A DNA stretch of 64,000 bases from Bacillus thuringiensis (GTDB taxonomy: Bacteria > Bacillota > Bacilli > Bacillales > Bacillaceae_G): positions 742,501 through 806,500 of the forward strand of contig NZ_CP012099.1 of assembly GCF_001182785.1 (NCBI RefSeq). The letters are read 5' to 3'. A program made the position numbers and the translations under genes. Within the stretch, counting starts at the first letter, position 1. The number at the start of each line of letters is the position of its first letter. Below the pieces are notes generated by a model, which saw nothing but the letters and a program-made list of their open reading frames with translations, did not search any database and was not told where the DNA came from. Below are positions 54,862 to 62,691 of the stretch, piece by piece.

Positions 54862-55302
54862 TTATGCCCAAATAACTTTCATTAAGTTTTTATATTCGTC
54901 ATTTGCTAATTTATATAGCATTCTCGTATGTTCAAAGACAAGTGCTGGATTAAAGTTTGGTTCTGAGAATGCAAGAGATGCTGAAATATCAATTGCATTT
55001 TGCTTGTTTAATGTGAATTTTGCAAAGCGATAAGATGTGTTTAATTCATTAATGACATGTAAAATATCATTTGTTGATGTTGCATCAGGCACGTGAGCAA
55101 CATTGAAGCAGTATATATCCACCGTAGGATGTTCGTTTTGGAAAGCAGCGATAAGTTGAATTTTTGCGCCAGCTTCTGTCTCTAATCCTACTGAAAAATG
55201 AACAGAGCCATCATTTTCATCTATATTTTCTTCCATGTATATATCGTTGGATTTTAAGTAGTCTTTAAAATCTGAGATGTTATGTTTTACTGCAGCTTTC
55301 AT
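54862..55302 (-). CDS. YbjN-like protein of unknown function
   Basis: 146 aa, alpha/beta, no signal sequence or membrane segment. Order of elements (SDFKDYLKSNDIY, SVGLETEAGAKIQLIAAF, VDIYCFNVAHV, INELNTSYRFAKFTL) resembles the YbjN/type-III-chaperone-like fold, which binds partner proteins as dimers. I cannot name a partner. Single gene, ribosome site weak. Confidence 0.65.
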   Translation of the reverse strand: MKAAVKHNISDFKDYLKSNDIYMEENIDENDGSVHFSVGLETEAGAKIQLIAAFQNEHPTVDIYCFNVAHVPDATSTNDILHVINELNTSYRFAKFTLNKQNAIDISASLAFSEPNFNPALVFEHTRMLYKLANDEYKNLMKVIWA

Positions 55303-55410
55303 ATGTATGAGCCCCCTGATAATTGGAATAGATTGCTACTATTTATTATAATTTAAAAATATTAAAAAAGATAGTTAGAAAGTTCTGATTTTTGTATTTA
55401 GAAGAATAAA

Positions 55411-55449
55411 AAGAAGCGGTTCTCTACCTCCATAGAGAACCGCTTCTAT
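55411..55449 (-). terminator. terminator after the LCP gene
   Basis: AGAAGCGGTTCTCTA / TAGAGAACCGCTTCT, a 15-bp perfect stem around a 6-nt loop just after the LCP stop on the minus strand. Confidence 0.85.
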
Positions 55450-55450
55450 A

Positions 55451-56650
55451 TTATTCATTGTCATTAGATGATGTTTCTGTATCTTCACTGCTATTTTTGT
55501 TCTTATTTTTCACTTCATTGTTACTTGATTCGCGTTCACTTGAATTTTCAGACTTAGATTCTTTTGTCTTTTTCGAATCAGAGTCTGAGTCAGACTTTGT
55601 ATATGCAGGTAGCCCAAGATGAGTACGAAGTTCATTTGTAACATTAGCTAATTCTTTTTTATCTGGATTGTAGTAGTAAGTTCGACCACCACCAGCAGAT
55701 TTGCTACATGTATCGTCACCTTTTGCCATATAGCAATCATCACCTTGGATTTGTAATTTCTCAATTTCCGAATCCGATCCGTACTTATAGAATGAAAGCA
55801 TATCATCAAATGTTAAGTTTGTAACAAATTGTCCGTTAATATCATCAATGATGTTGCCAACTTTTGTTACAGAACCAGCATTTGTTAGTTTCTTTAAAAT
55901 AGCTTCGATAACGAGTTGTTGACGTTGTCCACGCATTGCATCACTATCGATGTGTCTTGTTCTAGCAAGAGCAAGAGCTTCTTCGCCATTTAACTTTTGA
56001 ACACCTTTTTCTAGGTGAATTGCCTCAGCATTATCATTGCTATCTTGCTCAGTAAATTCAACTGGTACATCAACTTCAACACCGCCCAAGTCATCGACGA
56101 TTTTTATAAATGATTTAAAGTTAAATTTTACAAAGTAATCGACAGGAACATTCATTAATTTTTCAACTGCATCAATGCTTGCTTGTGGTCCACCATTTTT
56201 CCCGTTTTTAGCAGAACCGAATGCATGAGCGTGTGTAATTTTATCTTTTTTCTTTTCTATTGGAATATAAGTATATGTGTCACGTGGGATACTTAATAGT
56301 TTAACAGTTTTGCTATCTTTATTAAATGTTGCAAGTAAAAGCGCATCTGTTCTTATAGCTTCACCATATTCTTTTCCTCGGACATCGCTTTCATCAACAC
56401 CCATTATTAAAACAGAGACGTTATTTGTAATAGGTTTTACAGCTTTATCTCGTAAATCTGATTTATCACCGCGTGCTAAATCGTGTGCTGCATTTCGAAC
56501 AGCAGAAGATGCTTTATTTACTAAAAACCAAGTATAACCGCCGCCTATTAATAAAACGAATAGTATAGCGCTTATAATAATTTTTATTTTTTTCTTATTT
56601 TTTTTCGGTTTACTGCGTGTATTTTCTTGCAAAGATGGGTTTTGCTCCAT
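55451..56650 (-). CDS. LytR-CpsA-Psr (LCP) cell-wall ligase
   Basis: 399 aa from ATG 56650 (AAGGAG 8 nt upstream). A basic N-terminal tail (KPKKNKKKIK), one membrane helix (about 24-44), and the extracellular LCP domain (about 80-260) with the conserved RTDALLLATF, KLLSIPRDTY and RTRHIDSDAMRGQRQ arginine-rich pyrophosphate-binding residues. A Ser/Lys/Asp/Asn-rich low-complexity tail (about 345-399) may run into the wall. LCP enzymes attach teichoic-acid-like polymers to peptidoglycan. Confidence 0.93.
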   Translation of the reverse strand: MEQNPSLQENTRSKPKKNKKKIKIIISAILFVLLIGGGYTWFLVNKASSAVRNAAHDLARGDKSDLRDKAVKPITNNVSVLIMGVDESDVRGKEYGEAIRTDALLLATFNKDSKTVKLLSIPRDTYTYIPIEKKKDKITHAHAFGSAKNGKNGGPQASIDAVEKLMNVPVDYFVKFNFKSFIKIVDDLGGVEVDVPVEFTEQDSNDNAEAIHLEKGVQKLNGEEALALARTRHIDSDAMRGQRQQLVIEAILKKLTNAGSVTKVGNIIDDINGQFVTNLTFDDMLSFYKYGSDSEIEKLQIQGDDCYMAKGDDTCSKSAGGGRTYYYNPDKKELANVTNELRTHLGLPAYTKSDSDSDSKKTKESKSENSSERESSNNEVKNKNKNSSEDTETSSNDNE

Positions 56651-56891
56651 TTCCTGTACTCCTTCATTTGGATTGAAATACGACACTCATATCCACTTAT
56701 TATAATGAAATTTAGCGAAAAAAAACATTACAAATCATTTACATTTCGTAAAAATTCAATTTATTTATAAAAAGTCAGATTTTCTATATATTATTTTGTA
56801 GATGTAGAATAAGTATAAGGGCTATTAGTAGAAATGAAAATATATATTATGAGAAAGCGATAGGGAAGTAAGATTTGTTGAAATATAGCCA

Positions 56892-56923
56892 AGAAGAAAT
56901 GAGTAAGCTTACTTATTTCTTCT
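56892..56923 (+). repeat. inverted repeat in the leader of the YhdH-type gene
   Basis: A 16-bp arm inverted repeat (one G-U) centred on AGTAAGCTTACT. It stands 42 nt before the start codon. It could be an operator or an mRNA leader hairpin. No T-run follows. The rest of the 278-bp gap between the LCP gene and this one shows nothing else clear. Confidence 0.5.
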
Positions 56924-56964
56924 ATATAATAAAGAAGAATTTGACGGATAAAGGAGAGAGCATA

Positions 56965-57960
56965 ATGAATCATACATCATTCCGAGCAATCGTTGTGAAC
57001 GAAACGGAAAATCATCAGTTTGTAAGAAAAGTTGTTGAGAGAGAAGTAAGTAGTTTACCTGAGGGAGACGTATTCATACAAGTTCATTATTCTTCATTAA
57101 ATTATAAAGATGCCCTTTCAGCTACTGGTAATAAAGGTGTTACGAGAACATATCCTCATACGCCAGGAATTGATGCCGCAGGAGAAGTTGTGAGTAGTGA
57201 AGATACCTCCTTTAAGGTAGGAGATCAAGTTATTGTAACGGGATATGACTTAGGTATGAATACCTCTGGTGGTTTCGGAGAATATATTCGCGTCCCATCA
57301 TCTTGGGTCGTGCCTTTACCAGAAGGAATGTCATTAAAAGAAAGTATGATGTATGGGACAGCAGGTTTTACTGCTGCTTTGTCGGTATATAAGCTTATTG
57401 GAGCAGGAATCAAGCCTAGTATGGGAGATGTTTTAGTAACGGGTGCTACAGGCGGCGTAGGGAGTGTAGCTGTTAGTATATTAAGTAAGTTAGGGTTTAA
57501 CGTAGTAGGAGCGACAGGAAAAATAGAAGAGGAAGATATGCTACTACGTCTAGGAGCGAAAAAAGTGATTCATCGCGCGGAATTGAATGATGAATCAGGA
57601 AGACCGATGTTAAAAGGGCTATACGCCGGAGTTATCGATACTGTAGGTGGACATATGTTAGAAACAGCTTTAAAAACAGTAAAGTATGGTGGGTGTGTAA
57701 CGACATGCGGTAATGTGGCAGGCCAGGAATTACATACAACGGTATATCCGTTTATTTTACGAGGCATAAGCCTTTTAGGGGTAGATTCCGTGCAATGTCC
57801 AGTGGATGTGAGAAGAGATGTGTGGACGCTTTTAGCGAAAGAATGGGGAAATAAAGAATTACTATCTTATACAGAAGAATGTACATTAGAAGAATTAGAG
57901 AAGAAGTTTACACTTATATTGCAAGGAAAGTTAAAAGGAAGAACAGTTGTTAAAATATAA
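56965..57960 (+). CDS. YhdH/AcuI-family NADPH oxidoreductase (acryloyl-CoA reductase-like)
   Basis: 331 aa from ATG 56965 (AAAGGAGAG upstream). MDR-superfamily quinone-oxidoreductase: GroES-like N-terminal part (HYSSLNYKDALSATGN, PGIDAAGEVV) and Rossmann part with VTGATGGVGSVAVSIL (about 153-168). No zinc-binding Cys set. The YHDH group reduces acrylyl-CoA and similar enals. Single gene. Confidence 0.9.
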   Translation: MNHTSFRAIVVNETENHQFVRKVVEREVSSLPEGDVFIQVHYSSLNYKDALSATGNKGVTRTYPHTPGIDAAGEVVSSEDTSFKVGDQVIVTGYDLGMNTSGGFGEYIRVPSSWVVPLPEGMSLKESMMYGTAGFTAALSVYKLIGAGIKPSMGDVLVTGATGGVGSVAVSILSKLGFNVVGATGKIEEEDMLLRLGAKKVIHRAELNDESGRPMLKGLYAGVIDTVGGHMLETALKTVKYGGCVTTCGNVAGQELHTTVYPFILRGISLLGVDSVQCPVDVRRDVWTLLAKEWGNKELLSYTEECTLEELEKKFTLILQGKLKGRTVVKI

Positions 57961-57962
57961 TG

Positions 57963-57998
57963 AAAAAAGAGACGCTTAAGTTAGCGTCTCTTTTTTCA
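57963..57998. terminator. bidirectional terminator
   Basis: AAAAAAGAGACGCT / AGCGTCTCTTTTTT with a 6-nt loop between convergent genes. Confidence 0.92.
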
Positions 57999-59654
57999 TT
58001 ATAATGATTGTTTTAAATTGATTTTTCCTTGTTCGCCTAAAACACCGTCAGCGATATTTACAGCGTGATCGCCAATGCGCTCTAAGTTACTTACCATATC
58101 GACGAAGATGATACTTGCATCACCTGAGCAGCTGCGTTCGTTTAGACGTAATACGTGACGTTTACGAAGAACACGTTCCATTTGGTCGATTTTGCGTTCT
58201 TTTGCAATAACAGTTTGAGCTAGTTCAGTATCGAAGTTTGTTAAAGCTTCAACTGAGTCTTGCAGTGTTGAAATCGTTAATTCTAGCATTTCGTTTAATT
58301 CAGTTAATGCTTCGTCTGATAGTGAAACACGGTTTGAAATTTGGAAATCTACAAGTTCTACAAGGTTTTCTACATGATCACCGACACGTTCAATATCTCC
58401 AACAACACCTGCTAAAACAGAATGTTTTTCAGAATCCGTAGGTGAAAGTGGCTTTTCTGATAGTAAAACTAAATACTCGGTAATTTTTTTATCTAAATTG
58501 TTAATAGCTCCTTCTAATTGAGTAGCCATGTTTGCGTGTTTTTTGTCTTGTGTATTTAAAAATTGATTTGCTTCTTTTAATCCATGTAATGAAAACTCAG
58601 CCATACGGATAATCTCTTTTTGAGCTTCAGTTAAAGCGATGGCTGGAGATTGTTCAATAAAGATTGGATTTAAATGTTGTGGTTTGAAGTCAATCGCTGC
58701 ATCTTCACCACGAATAATTTTTGTTACGATCCATGCTAACACTGCAATGAACGGGAATTGAATAATTGTATTTGTTACGTTAAATGTTCCGTGTGCAAAT
58801 GCAATAGTCATTTCTGGATTCAAGTTTAATGATGTTTGGAAATATTGAATTAAACTTGTAAATGGTACTAATAAAATTGTAAAGATAATTGTACCGATAA
58901 TATTAAAGATAACGTGAACTAATGCTGCACGTCTTGCTGCAATTGAAGTACCGATTGCTGCTAATACAGCTGTAATTGTTGTACCGATGTTATCACCGAA
59001 TAATACAGGAAGAGCTGCTTGTAAATCGATTGCACCTTGACCGAATAGTTCTTGTAAAATACCGATTGTTGCGCTTGAGCTTTGTACAATTAAAGTAAAG
59101 ACTGTACCGACAACAATTCCTAAAATTGGATTGTCACTCATGCTAACTGTTAATTCTTGGAATGACTCTAAAGAACGAAGAGGTTTCATACCTGCGCTCA
59201 TTAATTCTAAACCGAAGAATAACATACCAAAACCGAATACAACTTGACCTACAGAATGTACTTTTTTATTTTTAAAGAAGAATAGTAAAATAGCTCCAAC
59301 TGCCATAACTGGGAGAGCATATTCTCCGATTTTAATTCCGATAATAAATGCAGTAACTGTCGTACCGATGTTTGCACCCATAATAACACCGATTGCTTGT
59401 CTTAATGTCATAAATCCTGCACTTACAAGTCCGACTGTTAAAGCGGTTGTTCCTGAACTTGATTGGATTAATACAGTAACTAACATACCTGCTAGTACAC
59501 CCATAAGTGGGTTTGTTGTAAAACGATCTAGAATATCACGAAGACGATCTCCAGCTGCTTGTTGCAGTCCATCGCCCATGTATTTAATCCCGAATAAGAA
59601 AATACCTAATCCACCAATGAACTGGAAGATCATATCTTGAACATTATATTCCAC
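57999..59654 (-). CDS. Na+/phosphate cotransporter (NptA/PNaS family) with PhoU domain
   Basis: 551 aa from GTG 59654 (AAGGAG 8 nt upstream; a GTG 9 nt earlier lies on that site). The N-terminal transporter part (about 1-310) has the inverted-repeat motifs QSSSGTTALTVGLVSAG and QSSSATIGILQELFG. The C-terminal PhoU-like helical domain (about 345-545: HSVLAGVVGDIERVGDHVENL and SNLERIGDHAVNIADG) senses or regulates phosphate. TTTACA repeats upstream (59734-59769) look like a PhoP box. Confidence 0.92.
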   Translation of the reverse strand: MEYNVQDMIFQFIGGLGIFLFGIKYMGDGLQQAAGDRLRDILDRFTTNPLMGVLAGMLVTVLIQSSSGTTALTVGLVSAGFMTLRQAIGVIMGANIGTTVTAFIIGIKIGEYALPVMAVGAILLFFFKNKKVHSVGQVVFGFGMLFFGLELMSAGMKPLRSLESFQELTVSMSDNPILGIVVGTVFTLIVQSSSATIGILQELFGQGAIDLQAALPVLFGDNIGTTITAVLAAIGTSIAARRAALVHVIFNIIGTIIFTILLVPFTSLIQYFQTSLNLNPEMTIAFAHGTFNVTNTIIQFPFIAVLAWIVTKIIRGEDAAIDFKPQHLNPIFIEQSPAIALTEAQKEIIRMAEFSLHGLKEANQFLNTQDKKHANMATQLEGAINNLDKKITEYLVLLSEKPLSPTDSEKHSVLAGVVGDIERVGDHVENLVELVDFQISNRVSLSDEALTELNEMLELTISTLQDSVEALTNFDTELAQTVIAKERKIDQMERVLRKRHVLRLNERSCSGDASIIFVDMVSNLERIGDHAVNIADGVLGEQGKINLKQSL

Positions 59655-59733
59655 GCATTCCACTCCTTAAATTTCATGTACGATGTAATTATTAACTGAA
59701 CCTTGAGTCACTGTAAACGGTTTGCTAGTAAAA

Positions 59734-59769
59734 TTTACACTAAATTTACAAAGGGAAGAAAAGTTTACA
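59734..59769. promoter_or_regulatory. PhoP-box-like direct repeats
   Basis: TTTACA at 59734 and 59745 (11 bp apart, the PhoP-box period) and again at 59764, in the gap before the Na/Pi transporter gene. A reversed copy, TGTAAA, lies at 59712. The rest of the 340-bp gap (59664-60004) shows no gene. Confidence 0.45.
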
Positions 59770-59987
59770 AACCCTTAAAGAAACAGCTGTATTTTATTGG
59801 TTTTCATCTGTATAAATCTTAATTTTGTAAAGAAATCACACTTTTTAGAATAATATTGTTCAGTTGAATATCAAGGATAGCATCTGCGAGTTCATCGTAT
59901 ATTTTTTGATGAAAGTTAAAAAAATATGTAGGAAAATGCATGTAGTTTTATAACAGCAAAACGAGGGAAAACAATTCTTTTAACACG

Positions 59988-60021
59988 ATAAAAAAGCCAC
60001 TGAATTATCCAGCAGCTTTTT
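59988..60021 (-). terminator. terminator of the MFS gene, overlapping its stop
   Basis: Minus strand AAAAAGCTGCTG pairs with CAGTGGCTTTTT (two G-U pairs) with T-run after. The 5' arm lies within the last codons of the MFS gene. Confidence 0.75.
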
Positions 60022-61207
60022 CCGTATTTGTATCGCCATGCTTTTGTTTTCTTATGCTTGTAATGTAAATGAAGAGAAAAGCAATAAGTAATAGAGAGGA
60101 GTAACGATATACAGTTGCATAGTTTGTAAAATGAGCAATAAATCCAAATATAATTGCTCCAGCGCCGATTCCAAGGTCAAATGCGGAGAAGAATGTAGCC
60201 GTTGCTACGCCGCGTCGATGCGGTGCTACGCGGTCAATCATCCATGCTTGTAGTGCAGGTTGGATCGCGCCAAAACCACTTCCGTAACATGCTGCAGCAA
60301 TAATTAAGCTCGGAATTGTCGTCGTATACGATAATAAAATAATACCTGTAAACGTTATAATAACTCCTGGAATGATGACGAATGTATGGCCTTTCGCATC
60401 ATATAGCTTTCCAGAGAATGGACGAGTCACAGCGATTGCTAGTGCGTTACATAAAAAGAAGAGGCTAATATCAGCTATGCCGACTTCTGTAGCAAATAGT
60501 GTGATAAAACTTCCGATTCCTCCGTACATTAATGTAATACATAATATTAATAATGAAGGAAGTAAAGCTTTACGTTCAATAAATCCATCGAGAAAAGTAC
60601 TAGATGATTGTTGTGGAGGCTGTTTCGTTTTTTGGATTTGAAGTAGTTTCGTTAATATTAATGAAACAATTGTGCACGATAATGCACATAAAAAAAGAAT
60701 TGTGAAGTTATATGTTTGCATAAGCCATAGTCCGATAAGTGGACCGAGGGCCATTGCAATTGTTCCAGAAAGGCCAAAATATCCCATGCCTTCTCCGCGG
60801 CGAGCTGAGGGAATTAAATCAGAAACGACAGTCCCATATGTAGTCGTTGTAATACCGAAACCAGCTCCGTGTAAAATACGAACAGCAAGCAAGAGAAAGA
60901 TTGTTGAGGCGAAAAGGTAACTGCCCATAGCGAGTAGACAAATAGCAGTACCGATCATTAAAATGATTTTTTTATTGAATTTTTGCAAGGCGTTCCCAGT
61001 TAGCGGTCTAACAAAAAGTGCCGCGACGGTAAACATGCCGACAACCAATCCGATATTGGAACTTGTGCCACCAATTTCTTTCACATAAACAGGTAAGGTT
61101 GGAATTAACATTTGAAACCCTAAAAACATACATAAGTTTGCAAAAATTAAAGCAACAAACTCTTTTGTCCATAACGGTTCTCGTTTTACGAGTATTGCTT
61201 CTCCCAT
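60005..61207 (-). CDS. MFS transporter
   Basis: 400 aa, 12 membrane segments, MFS with loop motif RPLTGNALQKFNKKIILMIGT (about 67-87) and second-half counterpart RPFSGKLYDAKGH. It is of the DHA1/YfkF-like efflux type; HGAGFGITTTTYGTVVSDL and GEGMGYFGLSGTIAMALGPLIG fit exporters. No linked regulator. Substrate unknown. Confidence 0.88.
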   Translation of the reverse strand: MGEAILVKREPLWTKEFVALIFANLCMFLGFQMLIPTLPVYVKEIGGTSSNIGLVVGMFTVAALFVRPLTGNALQKFNKKIILMIGTAICLLAMGSYLFASTIFLLLAVRILHGAGFGITTTTYGTVVSDLIPSARRGEGMGYFGLSGTIAMALGPLIGLWLMQTYNFTILFLCALSCTIVSLILTKLLQIQKTKQPPQQSSSTFLDGFIERKALLPSLLILCITLMYGGIGSFITLFATEVGIADISLFFLCNALAIAVTRPFSGKLYDAKGHTFVIIPGVIITFTGIILLSYTTTIPSLIIAAACYGSGFGAIQPALQAWMIDRVAPHRRGVATATFFSAFDLGIGAGAIIFGFIAHFTNYATVYRYSSLLLIAFLFIYITSIRKQKHGDTNTEKAAG

Positions 61208-61441
61208 ATATTCATCCCCTATATAAAATTTTCTCTTTTCTTTCGAGTATATGTATTGGCCAATGCAACAGTCAAGGAAGGTGTCTTGAAAACGGAAAAC
61301 AATTTTTAAGGTGAAAAACTGACAAATTTGTGTAAAAGCTACACAACTATGAAAAAAAGATGTAAAGTATAGATGTATAGACTTGTAGGTGTTAAGAATG
61401 ATAGAAATTGTTTTTTCTTTAAAGAAAGCGGATTCAAAAGA

Positions 61442-61499
61442 GTAGTGAACAAGAAGGGGATATATACTTTTTCACTACATATATTTGAAAAGGTTTACA
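61442..61499 (+). promoter_or_regulatory. inverted repeat and cre-like site before mupG
   Basis: GTAGTGAA (61442-61449) and TTCACTAC (61471-61478) form an inverted repeat. TGAAAAGGTTTACA (61486-61499) matches the catabolite-responsive element pattern with one mismatch. These lie in the 319-bp gap 61208-61526, which has no convincing gene. Carbon-catabolite control by CcpA is an inference. Confidence 0.4.
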
Positions 61500-61526
61500 A
61501 TATGATGAAGAAAGAGGCGTGTACAT

Positions 61527-62615
61527 ATGAGACGATTAGGTATTTCTATTTATCCAGAACATTCAACAGTAGAGAAAGATAAGGAGTATTTAACATTAGC
61601 AAGTAAATATGGATTTACACGTGTGTTCACATGTTTATTATCTGTGGATGGAGAAAAAGAGAAAATTATAGAAGAATTTAAAGAAACGATCTCTCATGCG
61701 AATGCATTAGGGTTCCAAGTATTAGTTGATATTAGTCCGTCTGTTTTTGAACAATTAGGTATTTCGTATAATGACTTATCATTCTTCCATGAATTAGGTG
61801 CGTACGGTATTCGTTTAGATGTTGGTTTCTCAGGATTAGAAGAATCAATTATGACTTATAATCCGTATGGTTTGAAAATTGAGATTAATATGAGTAATGG
61901 TACGAAGTATGTAGATAACATTATGAGTCATAGACCAAATCGTGAAAATTTAATTGGTTGTCATAATTTTTATCCGCATCGTTATTCAGGGTTATCATAC
62001 AATCATTTCATTAAATGCTCGAAACAATTTAAAGATTACGGTATGAGAACGGCTGCTTTTATTTCATCATTTGATGCAACATACGGACCTTGGCCAGTAA
62101 CAGAAGGGTTATGTACATTAGAGCAGCATCGTGAATTACCGATGACAACACAGGCGAAGCATTTATTTGCGACGGAATTAATTGATGATGTTATTATTGC
62201 AAACGCATATGCGTCAGAAGAAGAATTACAAGCACTAGGTGCATTAAATAAAGAGAAACAAACATTTGATATAGAACTATATGATACAACGACAGAATTA
62301 GAAAGAATTATCGTATTAGACGAACCACATTTTTATCGCGGAGATGTATCTGAATATATGATTCGTTCTACACAAAGTCGTGTGAAATATAAAAAAGAAG
62401 AGTTTAAACCTCATAATACGCGTGAAATTAAGCGTGGAGATCTATTAATTGATAATGAACAATATGGCCAGTATAAAGGCGAATTACAACTTGCATTAAA
62501 AGATATGGTGAATACAGGAAAAACAAATGTAGTTGGTCGAATTGTAGAAGAAGAGATTTTCTTACTAGATTATTTACAAGCATGGGATAAATTCGGATTC
62601 ACATTAAAGAAATAG
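61527..62615 (+). CDS. mupG: MupG-family 6-phospho-N-acetylmuramidase (DUF871)
   Basis: 362 aa. N-terminal TIM barrel (about 1-240; LGISIYPEHST, GIRLDVGFSG, GCHNFYPHRYSGLSY) and a C-terminal cyclophilin-like domain (about 255-360). In S. aureus MupG cleaves MurNAc-6-phosphate-GlcNAc taken up by a PTS during wall recycling. Cytosolic. AAAGAGG precedes the ATG. The following gene encodes a PRD regulator, suggesting control by a PTS substrate. Confidence 0.9.
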   Translation: MRRLGISIYPEHSTVEKDKEYLTLASKYGFTRVFTCLLSVDGEKEKIIEEFKETISHANALGFQVLVDISPSVFEQLGISYNDLSFFHELGAYGIRLDVGFSGLEESIMTYNPYGLKIEINMSNGTKYVDNIMSHRPNRENLIGCHNFYPHRYSGLSYNHFIKCSKQFKDYGMRTAAFISSFDATYGPWPVTEGLCTLEQHRELPMTTQAKHLFATELIDDVIIANAYASEEELQALGALNKEKQTFDIELYDTTTELERIIVLDEPHFYRGDVSEYMIRSTQSRVKYKKEEFKPHNTREIKRGDLLIDNEQYGQYKGELQLALKDMVNTGKTNVVGRIVEEEIFLLDYLQAWDKFGFTLKK

Positions 62616-62625
62616 AGAGAATATA

Positions 62626-62669
62626 AAGGGGAAAAACTACTGATTTCAGCAGCTTTTCCCCCTTTATAT
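62626..62669 (+). terminator. hairpin between mupG and the PRD regulator
   Basis: AAAGGGGAAAA-GCT pairs with AGC-TTTTCCCCCTTT (62627 to about 62666) around a short loop. The T-run is weak, so read-through to the regulator gene is possible. Confidence 0.6.
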
Positions 62670-62691
62670 ATAAAGAGCGAGAGGAAGAGCT

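Noticed and set aside
61373..61582. 69-codon frame before mupG
   Set aside because: No ribosome site, low-complexity composition, overlaps the mupG start and its putative control sites.
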